Numbered from the stretch's first letter, positions 1 to 6,307 are shown. The stretch is DNA of 6,310 nt from an uncultured Solobacterium sp. (GCA_905194705.1 CAJJTI010000111.1:1-6310); one strand, 5' to 3'. Notes: a model not told the origin generated them from the letters alone. A program made the numbers and translations.

Positions 1-46
1 ATAATAAATACTCTATAGTTGTATTTTTGTAAAATACTATTTAATC

Positions 47-304
47 TTAGCTAATTTTAAAACCAGAATGTTGATTAATTCAGTTACACAGTTCTGATTT
101 TTTGTTATTTGCAAAAGTAAATCGTCCAAAGGGATTTATTTATTTTCATTTCCTTTTGATTTCCAAGATATCATAGTATTTAAACCCTATTGCCTTTGCA
201 TTAGCCAAATAACAAAAGTAAGAATAAAAATTTTCAATTTATTCAAGACAAATCAGAGAACCATTTATATCCAGTTCTTTGTATCAATCAAAAAGTATTT
301 TCAT
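47..304 (-). pseudogene. possible decayed small gene, 86-codon frame with five internal stops
   Basis: An ATG at 302-304 is preceded by AAGGAG (314-319) with 9-nt spacing, as good as any start in this window. The frame opens MKILFD and then meets TGA at codon 7. Reading on in the same frame to TAA at 47-49 gives protein-like segments such as YKELDINGSLICLE, NFYSYFCYLANAKAIGFKYY and INPFGRFTFANNKKSELCN, broken by TGA (codons 7, 53, 75) and TAA (codons 22, 55). The three TGA codons fall where Trp would be plausible, as if TGG had mutated. I do not recognise the family. A stretch on the plus strand (about 98-360) is also open but has no ATG, so it is treated as antisense shadow. The alternative is that this is noncoding AT-rich DNA with a chance Shine-Dalgarno and ATG. 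Confidence 0.3.
59..101. terminator. candidate AT-rich hairpin, possible operon terminator
   Basis: On the minus strand AAAATCAGAA (92-101) can pair with TTCTGGTTTT (59-68) over 10 bp with one G-U pair, extended by TGT/ACA (88-90 with 69-71) past a one-base bulge. The U residues lie inside the stem and no U-tract follows. Read on the plus strand, the same arms pair with one C-A mismatch but are followed by a T6 run (98-103). It might end transcripts from either side. The stem is AT-rich, so the call is weak. Confidence 0.3.
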
Positions 305-323
305 CCTATTGCACTCCTTCGTC

Positions 324-347
324 AAAAACATATAAAACTAGATGTTT
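324..347 (-). terminator. weak hairpin with T-run after the prepilin peptidase gene
   Basis: On the minus strand AAACAT (342-347) pairs with ATGTTT (326-331) across a 10-nt loop and is followed by two more T residues, 31 nt after the end of the prepilin peptidase gene. With only one G-C pair in six it would be a poor intrinsic terminator. It is the only hairpin I noticed between that gene and the possible decayed gene. Confidence 0.2.
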
Positions 348-378
348 CTTCACCCTTCTAAACAAGCAATCCTGTATA

Positions 379-1140
379 TCATGCCAAAAGATTTATCCCA
401 TATATTAACGATATATATGTAGCTAAAGAAATAGCTGGACCAAAAGGTATCTTTTCTTTTCTCATAAATATAATAAAGAATAAACCAATGATACAAGATA
501 TCATCAAATTAAATATACTTTCAAATAATCCTAAATATAGAGTAACTAAAAATAACAGTTTAATATCACCGCCACCCATTGAGTCTTTATTTAATAATTT
601 ACTCATGCATAAACTAATTACTAATACACCACCACTAATAATTAATGCACTGATTAAATAACTAATGTAATAATGCAAACTATATCCTTGCATCAAGCCG
701 AAGATTAACCACCATAAAATTCCAAATATAATAAAACCATCTGGTATTTCAAATGTCTGTAAATCACATAAAGATAAACCAAATAAAAGTGTTATTAATC
801 CCAGTTCATTGATAAGTTCAAGATCTATATATCCTTGTGTAATTACAAATATCACAAATAAAATACCTAAACTAATTTCTGTTAACACATACTGTTTAGA
901 TAACTTTGTATCACAATATCTGCATCTTCCTTTTAAAGAAATAAAGCTGATCACAGGTATTAAATCTAAAAAAGATAAAGTATGACCACATGTGTCACAC
1001 TTGCTTCTGCCTGTCCACCATTTTTCTTTTTTACTGTAACGATCAGCTATACAATTCATAAAACTGGCAAGTATTGTACCTAATATAAACACAAAAACTA
1101 ATACATATATGCAAAGAAATGTATTGTCATTAATATCCAT
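379..1140 (-). CDS. prepilin peptidase (type IV prepilin leader peptidase, A24 family; PilD/ComC-like)
   Basis: This is an integral-membrane aspartic protease that removes the leader of type IV prepilins or pseudopilins; many members also N-methylate the new N-terminus. Numbered from the ATG at 1140 (253 residues), it has a short N-terminal membrane segment, then the cytoplasmic domain with two CxxC pairs (Cys48/51 and Cys73/76), typical of the bifunctional form. The catalytic aspartates are Asp126 (LCDLQTFEIPD) and Asp192 (MGGGDIKLL), and PFGPA near the C-terminus is also conserved. A GTG nine nt upstream, at 1149, is in frame, but GGAAAG at 1149-1154 sits 8 nt before the ATG and overlaps that GTG, so I prefer the ATG. 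It starts 31 nt after the kdpE stop on the same strand and could be read from the same transcript. No pilin or pilus assembly gene is visible. It is functionally unrelated to its neighbours. Confidence 0.93.
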   Translation of the reverse strand: MDINDNTFLCIYVLVFVFILGTILASFMNCIADRYSKKEKWWTGRSKCDTCGHTLSFLDLIPVISFISLKGRCRYCDTKLSKQYVLTEISLGILFVIFVITQGYIDLELINELGLITLLFGLSLCDLQTFEIPDGFIIFGILWWLIFGLMQGYSLHYYISYLISALIISGGVLVISLCMSKLLNKDSMGGGDIKLLFLVTLYLGLFESIFNLMISCIIGLFFIIFMRKEKIPFGPAISLATYISLIYGINLLA

Positions 1141-1148
1141 GTTCCCCA

Positions 1149-1154
1149 CTTTCC
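1149..1154 (-). promoter_or_regulatory. Shine-Dalgarno that decides the prepilin peptidase start
   Basis: GGAAAG on the minus strand lies 8 nt before the ATG at 1140. It abuts and overlaps the alternative in-frame GTG (1147-1149), which would have no usable spacing. This favours the 253-residue product over the 256-residue one. Confidence 0.6.
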
Positions 1155-1171
1155 AAAAACTTTGAAGTTAT

Positions 1172-1873
1172 TTATTCAACTTTCAACATTCTATAGCCTA
1201 TACCAATATGTGTTTGTATATATTGAGGACCATTTGCATCTTTCTCAAGTTTCTTTCTTAATGTTGCCATAAATACTCTTAAAGAAGCCACATCACTATC
1301 AAAACTAGTGCCCCATATATTTTGTGTGATATAGGTATGTGTTAATACTTTACCAACATTATGAGATAAAAGACATAACAATTTATATTCTATAGGTGTT
1401 AAATGTAATTCTTCTTCTCCTAAAAATGCACATCCAGCGGCGTAATCTATTTTTAAGTTGCCATTTACAAAAATAGAAGAAGCTTGATTACTTTGATTTA
1501 AAGACATTAGTCTTCTTTGAATTACTCTTAATCTTGCTAATAATTCTTCAATAGAGAATGGTTTAGTTAAATAATCATCTGCCCCTGCATCTAATGCTTC
1601 TATCTTATCGTTATCTTCACTTCTTGCACTTAGCACAATAATTGGCATATTAGACCATGAACGTATTGTTTTAATTACTTCTACACCGTCTATATCAGGT
1701 AAACCTAAATCAAGTAATACAATCTCAGGATTATGAGAAGAAGCTTCCATAATAGCAGCGTTACCATTTTCGGCTGTAATATATTTATAATCATGTGTTT
1801 TTAAAGTCGTTACAATTAAATTTCTAACGGGACTGTCATCTTCTACAACTAATATTAATGGTTTATTGTTCAT
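1172..1873 (-). CDS. kdpE: KdpE-type OmpR/PhoB-family response regulator
   Basis: This is the DNA-binding partner of the KdpD-like kinase. The 233 residues are normal for the family. The receiver domain (about 5-118) has acidic residues Glu11-Asp12-Asp13, the phosphorylation site Asp55 in VLLDLGLPD, the switch Ser82 in VLSAR, Tyr101, and Lys104 in TKPF. The C-terminal winged helix (about 133-231) shows the expected LTPIEYKLL (158-166), a recognition-helix region around SLRVFMATLRKKLE (197-210), and GIGYRM (224-229). The ATG lies inside the last codons of kdpD (11-nt overlap) with AGAGG 9 nt upstream, so kinase and regulator are probably made in a coupled way. All catalytic residues are present. 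The likely target is the 11-bp-period direct repeat upstream of ktrB, which is inference. No kdpFABC lies in the window. Confidence 0.93.
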   Translation of the reverse strand: MNNKPLILVVEDDSPVRNLIVTTLKTHDYKYITAENGNAAIMEASSHNPEIVLLDLGLPDIDGVEVIKTIRSWSNMPIIVLSARSEDNDKIEALDAGADDYLTKPFSIEELLARLRVIQRRLMSLNQSNQASSIFVNGNLKIDYAAGCAFLGEEELHLTPIEYKLLCLLSHNVGKVLTHTYITQNIWGTSFDSDVASLRVFMATLRKKLEKDANGPQYIQTHIGIGYRMLKVE

Positions 1874-3836
1874 TGATATTTACCTCTTTTGACTCTAATG
1901 TAAATGTAAAATTACAACCATGTGGTACTGCATCCGTTAAAGTTAATTCACCGCCATGTGTATTTATTATTGATTTACATAATGCTAACCCTAAGCCCAG
2001 GCTTCTTTGACTGTCTATCACTTTATTTTGTCCTGTAAAGAACATTTCAAAAATGTGTGGTTTCTGTTCATCTTTAATACCCGGCCCATCATCTATTACT
2101 GATATTTTAACTTTATTTTCTTCTTTCCTCGCTCTTACTGTAATTGTAGAACCAGCAGGCGTATATTTAATTGCATTATCCACAAGATTAATAATTACTT
2201 GAATAATTAGACGAGCATCCATATTCGCTAATAATATTGTCTCACTGTAGTCTTTTACTAAATGATGCTCTGATATCTTACGATTAACATGCTTTAATGC
2301 TTCGTCTATGACATCTTCTACAACTTGCAAAGATAAATTAATTTGCAATTTACCATCATTCAAGCGGGTTACCGACAATAAGTTTTCAACAACATTTGTT
2401 AACCATTCAGAATCATCATAAATATCTGTATATATCTGTTTTCTTGTTTCATCATCAATTTTTTGATCAAGATATAACAAAGTACTGGCGTTACCAGAAA
2501 TAGATGTTAGTGGTGTTCTTAAATCATGAGAAATAGAACGTAGTAAATCAGCTCTTAGTTGTTCATCTTTAGCTCTAATTGCAGCCACTTCTTTTTCTTT
2601 TGCATTTCTTGCATTATCTAAAGCTAATGCACATTCACCTAAAATTGATAACAAGATACTATATTCAAAAGCATCTAATTTATTTTCTTTTACTGGTATG
2701 CCAACAACACCATATACCTTCCCACCAATACGAATAGCTAAATACAGGCACTTTGCATGATTAAAATGTGTAGAAGTAGCTCCTGCTCTTCGCTTATTTT
2801 CTAATACCCACTTAGCTACTTCTTTTTCATCGTCATCAAGCAAAGATAAATCTTTTTGATTATTATCATTAGAAAATAAATAACCATTAGATAAACTATT
2901 ATCTTTTACGGTATATGCCACAATATTTCTACTTAACAGTTTTGTTAACTGCGTACATGTTATTTCAATGATTTCTGTATCATCATTTGCTTTTTGAAGA
3001 AGCTGGTTTGTGTCAAATAATATTTGTGTTCTAAATGCTGCCTGAGCACTTAATTTTGCGTGATCTTTTAATTTAGATGCTAACGTACCTGAAAGAATTG
3101 AAGCTGTTAACATAATAACAAAAGTTACAGGATATCCAGAGCCATATGCGTAAAGTGTAAGTCTAGGTTCTGTCATAAAATAATTAAATAAAACTACACT
3201 GCTGAAAGAAAACAAAACACTGCATACATAACCTTTTGTTAGTATTGAAGTTAATAAAACTCCAAGCAAGTATACGGTAATGATATTTGCATCTGTAAAA
3301 CCTAAATGGAAAAAGAGTAAACCCATCCATGTACATAATGCAAGTAATAAAGCCGTAATTACAATATCAGATAAAACGACTTTATCTTTTCTTACTGCTA
3401 AATTCTTTTGTTTAAAATGTATGGAATTTTCACTCTTATCTGGAACGATATATATTTCTCTTTCAGGATTATCTTGAATGAGTCTTTCTGTAAAACTTTT
3501 GCCTATTGAAAATAATTTATGTTCCTCAAGTCTTCTGCCAACAACAATTCTTGTGACATTAGACATTCTTGCATATTCATTGATTTGCAAAAGAACATCT
3601 TCACCATGAGTCGTCACAATCTCTGCCCCTAGTTTTTCGGCTATTTTAATATGTTTTTCCAAGCGCTCTTTATCTTCTTTAGATAAATGTTCACTCTCGC
3701 GATTTTCTACGTATAAAGCCGTAAATTGTCCTTTAAACGTATCTGCTATTTTAGATGCTACTTGAATTGTATTAATGCTCGATGGAGAAGAAGATAAGCA
3801 AACTAGTGTATGTTCTTTACGCTCTTGTTCTAACAT
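1863..3836 (-). CDS. kdpD: short KdpD-type sensor histidine kinase (USP, DUF4118, GAF, kinase; no N-terminal KdpD domain)
   Basis: This is a membrane histidine kinase that phosphorylates KdpE in response to potassium or turgor status. The 657 residues compare with about 890 for classical KdpD. Domains in order: a USP-like alpha/beta domain (about 9-133); four membrane segments of the DUF4118 type (about 153-173, 182-199, 203-219, 233-253), with FNYFMTEPRLTL (217-228) typical of KdpD; a GAF-like region (about 270-405); HisKA with the phosphoacceptor His437 in SISHDLRTPL; and HATPase with N-box Asn554 and G boxes DDGPGI (582-587) and GLGLAL (614-619). The usual N-terminal domain with its Walker A motif is absent. 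The clean AAGGAG site 6 nt before the ATG shows the short form is native and not a broken gene. The USP domain carries SSS-X20-FTALY (15-42), matching the c-di-AMP motif described in S. aureus KdpD. The 3' end overlaps kdpE by 11 nt. Confidence 0.93.
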   Translation of the reverse strand: MLEQERKEHTLVCLSSSPSSINTIQVASKIADTFKGQFTALYVENRESEHLSKEDKERLEKHIKIAEKLGAEIVTTHGEDVLLQINEYARMSNVTRIVVGRRLEEHKLFSIGKSFTERLIQDNPEREIYIVPDKSENSIHFKQKNLAVRKDKVVLSDIVITALLLALCTWMGLLFFHLGFTDANIITVYLLGVLLTSILTKGYVCSVLFSFSSVVLFNYFMTEPRLTLYAYGSGYPVTFVIMLTASILSGTLASKLKDHAKLSAQAAFRTQILFDTNQLLQKANDDTEIIEITCTQLTKLLSRNIVAYTVKDNSLSNGYLFSNDNNQKDLSLLDDDEKEVAKWVLENKRRAGATSTHFNHAKCLYLAIRIGGKVYGVVGIPVKENKLDAFEYSILLSILGECALALDNARNAKEKEVAAIRAKDEQLRADLLRSISHDLRTPLTSISGNASTLLYLDQKIDDETRKQIYTDIYDDSEWLTNVVENLLSVTRLNDGKLQINLSLQVVEDVIDEALKHVNRKISEHHLVKDYSETILLANMDARLIIQVIINLVDNAIKYTPAGSTITVRARKEENKVKISVIDDGPGIKDEQKPHIFEMFFTGQNKVIDSQRSLGLGLALCKSIINTHGGELTLTDAVPHGCNFTFTLESKEVNINEQ

Positions 3837-3867
3837 CTTGTTCTCCTTTTCTGCTATAACTATATCA

Positions 3868-4122
3868 CTATTTAAAATTTACATGACTGAGCATTTTCTT
3901 GTCACATAACATAATCTGAATATTTTCGTGATTTTTACGAAAGCGATGAATCTCCTGTAATATTTCTTCATCTTTTACAGTATTTAATACAATCATTTCT
4001 GACTGTCCAGCTTTGTTATAGACATTTTGTTTTTCATCAAAAATAACATCTAAATGCTGTATTACAAAATAACCAAACGCAAATGATCCAAATACTCCCA
4101 AAAATAAAATGATATCAAACAT
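3868..4122 (-). CDS. small single-pass membrane protein of unknown function
   Basis: I do not recognise this 84-residue protein with certainty. Residues 1-23 form one hydrophobic segment, with a Gly/Phe-rich stretch FGSFAFGYF (11-19), followed by an acidic and then mixed charged tail. The absence of a basic N-terminus makes topology uncertain, but the charged tail probably lies in the cytoplasm. Residues 42-73 look like strand-helix-strand (SEMIVLNTV, then EEILQEIHRFRKNHE, then IQIMLC), resembling the start of a small alpha/beta domain. It is very likely a real gene: a TAGGAG Shine-Dalgarno lies 6 nt before the ATG, the TAG of that motif is the ktrA stop codon, and 31 nt separate it from kdpD. 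Its place between transporter and sensor suggests an accessory role in potassium transport or sensing. It could be an analogue of small Kdp or Ktr accessory peptides, but no motif proves this. Confidence 0.75.
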   Translation of the reverse strand: MFDIILFLGVFGSFAFGYFVIQHLDVIFDEKQNVYNKAGQSEMIVLNTVKDEEILQEIHRFRKNHENIQIMLCDKKMLSHVNFK

Positions 4123-4131
4123 AAAGTTCTC

Positions 4132-4779
4132 CTAAAAACAGAAACATTTTTTCACAGATTTATTTTCACCTAAAACAATTAATGAATATCCTTTTGTTAA
4201 TACTGTATCAGATGTAATTTTAATATTCATTTCACCATTACCCTTGATGCCTAAAATATTAATTCCATATTTCTTACGAATATCAATTTCGCCAATTGTC
4301 TTATTCAACCATTCTTCCGGTATTTCCATTTCGTAAATACCATGGGTTTCATCCATTTCAATATAATCAAGAATATGATCTGTTGTATAACGAATAGCTG
4401 ACCATCTTGCCATCAATTTTTCAGGATATGTTACAGCATCTGCACCATTTCTTAATAAGAACTTCTCTTGAACATCTCTTTCAGCTCTTGATACTACAAA
4501 TTTAGCCCCAAGTTCTTTTAATAAAGATGTAGTTTCAAGTGAACTTTGGAAATCACTGCCAATTGCTACAAAGCAAACATCGAAGTTGCGTATTCCTAAA
4601 GAACGTAAGAAATCTTCATTGGTACAATCTCCTATTTCAGCATTTGTAACATAAGGAAGAATGTTATTAACCAGTTCTTCATTTTTATCTACTGCCATAA
4701 TTTCATGTCCCAATTTATTTAATTCAATTGCGACGTGTTTACCAAATCTACCTAATCCAATTAACAATATATTTTTCAT
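4132..4779 (-). CDS. ktrA: KtrA/TrkA-family RCK gating subunit of the potassium transporter
   Basis: This is the cytoplasmic regulatory subunit. In the family an octameric ring of such proteins binds ATP/ADP and opens or closes KtrB. The 215 residues match the usual KtrA length of about 220, with one RCK_N plus one RCK_C, unlike the duplicated proteobacterial TrkA. RCK_N (about 1-125) has the Rossmann glycine motif GLGRFG (8-13) and an acidic residue after the second strand (Asp31 in VDKN). RCK_C (about 135-210) contains IDIRKKYGINI (165-175), very close to the segment containing c-di-AMP-contacting residues in Staphylococcus KtrA as I recall it (Arg168 and Asn174 here). The gene starts 15 nt after the ktrB stop with a GAGGG Shine-Dalgarno 9 nt before the ATG, so translation is probably coupled. 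The C-terminal KKCFCF tail is unusual. Confidence 0.94.
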   Translation of the reverse strand: MKNILLIGLGRFGKHVAIELNKLGHEIMAVDKNEELVNNILPYVTNAEIGDCTNEDFLRSLGIRNFDVCFVAIGSDFQSSLETTSLLKELGAKFVVSRAERDVQEKFLLRNGADAVTYPEKLMARWSAIRYTTDHILDYIEMDETHGIYEMEIPEEWLNKTIGEIDIRKKYGINILGIKGNGEMNIKITSDTVLTKGYSLIVLGENKSVKKCFCF

Positions 4780-4794
4780 ATTCTTTATCCCTCT

Positions 4795-6129
4795 TTATCC
4801 AACTGTAATCTTTTCTTGTGGAAGTCTAGCTTCTTCATATACTGATGAAGCGACTGCATATATCAGTGTTAATCCCCCAACTCTACCTAAATACATAAGA
4901 AAAATGAGAATGAGTTGTGAAGAAACACTTAACGAAGTTGTAATACCTAAAGTTAAACCTACTGTACCAACGGCAGAAGCTGTTTCAAATAAACATGTTG
5001 ATAGTGGAAGGGTTTCTTTAACACTGATTAAAATTGCTCCTGTAAAGCATAATACGAAGTACATCACACCAATTGTTGATGCATTTTTAATTGTTTCTTC
5101 TGATATTCTTCTTTTAAACAAATGAACATCTCTATGTCTAGAAAATGTCGCTATCATATTTGTAAATAATAAAGCAAATGTTGTTGTCTTCATCCCACCA
5201 GCTGTAGAACCTGGTGAACCACCTATTAGCATAAGTAGAACCATTATTGCTTTTGAGGAACTTGTCATTTCATTTAAATCAACAGTATTAAAACCTGCCG
5301 TACGTGGTGTGACTGATTGGAATAAAGATGCAAGTATTCTGTCATTTCCCGGTAAATATTTAAAATCATTAGCATAGAAAAAAGCTGCCGGAACAACAAT
5401 CAAGAACAATGTAGTCGATAATATCACCTTACTTTGCATACGATATTTATGAAAATTAAACTTATGAACATAAATATCTTCCCATGTTAAAAAACCAATG
5501 CCGCCAACAATAATAAGGCTCATAATCGTGATATTAATCATCCAGTTTGTTGAATATCCTGTTAATGAAACAAACTTGTTACTTTCACTACCTAGAATAT
5601 CAAAACCAGCATTGCAGAAAGCTGAAATAGAATGAAAAACTGCCATCCATATTCCTTTTATGCCATATCCTTTAATAAATGTAGGCATCATCAAGAATGC
5701 TCCAATTAGTTCGACAATCAACGTTCCTTTTAATATAAATTGTGTCAATCTAACTATTCCACCTACTTTAGGTGCTGATATTGCATCTTTCAATGTACTT
5801 CTTTGCATAAGTGATATTTTCTTACCTGAAAACATTGCAAAAGCAACCGCAATTGTCACAACACCAAGTCCACCTATTTCAATTAAAATTAAAATAATTG
5901 TCTGTCCAAAATAAGACCAGTATGTTCCTGTATCTTTTACTACTAATCCTGTTACGCACACTGCAGAAGTAGAAGTAAATAATGCTTCATGGAAAGGGGT
6001 AACTACTCCTTCTTTTGACGCTATTGGTAGCATCAATAAAATTGCACCAACTAATATAACAAGCATAAATCCAGTTGTAATTAACTGGAAAGATGACCAA
6101 TGTTTTCTTTTGTGAAATACTTTCTCCAT
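4795..6129 (-). CDS. ktrB: KtrB/TrkH-family potassium uptake channel subunit
   Basis: This is the ion-conducting subunit of a Ktr-type (TrkH/KtrB superfamily) potassium uptake system in the inner membrane, working with the cytoplasmic KtrA gating ring encoded next. The 444-residue length fits KtrB. The fourfold pore pattern is visible: selectivity-filter glycines lie in VTGL (Gly61), NAGF (Gly175), TAGF (Gly279) and TVGL (Gly391), each after a pore helix and flanked by hydrophobic helices. The loop GGSPGSTAGGMK (303-314) matches the conserved intramembrane gate in the third repeat. LGRVGG (Arg416) matches the conserved arginine of the last helix. The ATG at 6129 has an AGGGG sequence 11 nt upstream, and the first membrane segment starts near residue 14. 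It is the first gene of the apparent operon. KtrB versus TrkH rests on size and on pairing with a single-RCK KtrA. The family call is very secure. Confidence 0.95.
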   Translation of the reverse strand: MEKVFHKRKHWSSFQLITTGFMLVILVGAILLMLPIASKEGVVTPFHEALFTSTSAVCVTGLVVKDTGTYWSYFGQTIILILIEIGGLGVVTIAVAFAMFSGKKISLMQRSTLKDAISAPKVGGIVRLTQFILKGTLIVELIGAFLMMPTFIKGYGIKGIWMAVFHSISAFCNAGFDILGSESNKFVSLTGYSTNWMINITIMSLIIVGGIGFLTWEDIYVHKFNFHKYRMQSKVILSTTLFLIVVPAAFFYANDFKYLPGNDRILASLFQSVTPRTAGFNTVDLNEMTSSSKAIMVLLMLIGGSPGSTAGGMKTTTFALLFTNMIATFSRHRDVHLFKRRISEETIKNASTIGVMYFVLCFTGAILISVKETLPLSTCLFETASAVGTVGLTLGITTSLSVSSQLILIFLMYLGRVGGLTLIYAVASSVYEEARLPQEKITVG

Positions 6130-6133
6130 ATTT

Positions 6134-6151
6134 TGCGTATCCCCTAACGCA
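6134..6151 (-). promoter_or_regulatory. small hairpin presenting the ktrB Shine-Dalgarno in its loop
   Basis: On the minus strand TGCGT (6147-6151) pairs with ACGCA (6134-6138), leaving the 8-nt loop TAGGGGAT that contains the ktrB ribosome-binding sequence AGGGG (6141-6145). The ATG follows four nt after the stem. This may set the 11-nt spacing or modulate initiation. A five-bp stem can also occur by chance. Confidence 0.3.
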
Positions 6152-6166
6152 TATATTTTAAAGAGT

Positions 6167-6195
6167 AGTAAACTAAGACAGTATTAATAAGTCAT
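6167..6195 (-). promoter_or_regulatory. candidate core promoter of the ktrB-ktrA-kdpDE operon
   Basis: On the minus strand ATGACT (6190-6195) and TTTACT (6167-6172) are separated by 17 nt. Each matches four of six positions of the -35 and -10 consensus sequences. A start near 6160 would leave a leader of about 30 nt before ktrB. The weak boxes, with the 11-bp-period direct repeat beginning 12 bp upstream of the -35 box, would fit an activator-dependent promoter. The TACAAT hexamers inside the repeats are alternative -10 elements but lack a well-spaced -35. Confidence 0.3.
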
Positions 6196-6206
6196 CTATT
6201 CGTATT

Positions 6207-6227
6207 AAGATTGTATAAAGATTGTAT
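6207..6227. repeat. tandem 10-bp direct repeat with 11-bp period, candidate KdpE binding site
   Basis: The plus strand has AAGATTGTAT at 6207-6216 and again, without mismatch, at 6218-6227, separated by one A. On the ktrB strand each unit reads ATACAATCTT. A third, partial unit keeps GTAT at 6202-6205, so GTAT recurs at exact 11-bp steps three times (6202, 6213, 6224). OmpR/PhoB-family winged-helix dimers bind head-to-tail sites with this spacing, and the repeated TTATAC/AATAC core resembles, as I recall it, the E. coli KdpE site. It lies just upstream of the possible ktrB promoter. KdpE binding is inference. Confidence 0.5.
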
Positions 6228-6270
6228 TTATACAAAAAAGAATCAAACCATAACGGGCGCTTTAAATTAT

Positions 6271-6307
6271 TGCGTGGGTGTGGGAGTTGATTAACATAAT
6301 GCGTGGG
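6271..6307. repeat. two copies of TGCGTGGG at the window edge
   Basis: TGCGTGGG occurs at 6271-6278 and 6300-6307 (period 29), within the only GC-richer stretch of the intergenic region (about 6254-6307). A related GTGTGGGAG lies between them. The repeat may be part of a longer element cut off by the window end. Function unknown. Confidence 0.3.

Noticed and set aside
98..360. Long open plus-strand frame without a start codon
   Set aside because: It has no ATG and no recognised motif. It lies opposite the possible decayed gene and is better explained as its antisense or as chance.
1155..1172. Small hairpin between kdpE and the prepilin peptidase gene as a terminator
   Set aside because: The AACT/AGTT stem is only four bp and cannot plausibly stop transcription.
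3280..3477. 65-residue plus-strand reading frame
   Set aside because: It lies wholly antisense inside kdpD, no family was recognised, and the opposite strand is clearly coding.
4661..5125. 154-residue plus-strand reading frame
   Set aside because: It is antisense to ktrB and ktrA and spans their junction. Its low-complexity Ser/Pro/Ile content is typical of a shadow frame.
5660..5914. 84-residue plus-strand reading frame
   Set aside because: It is antisense within ktrB, whose pore motifs show that the minus strand is the coding strand.
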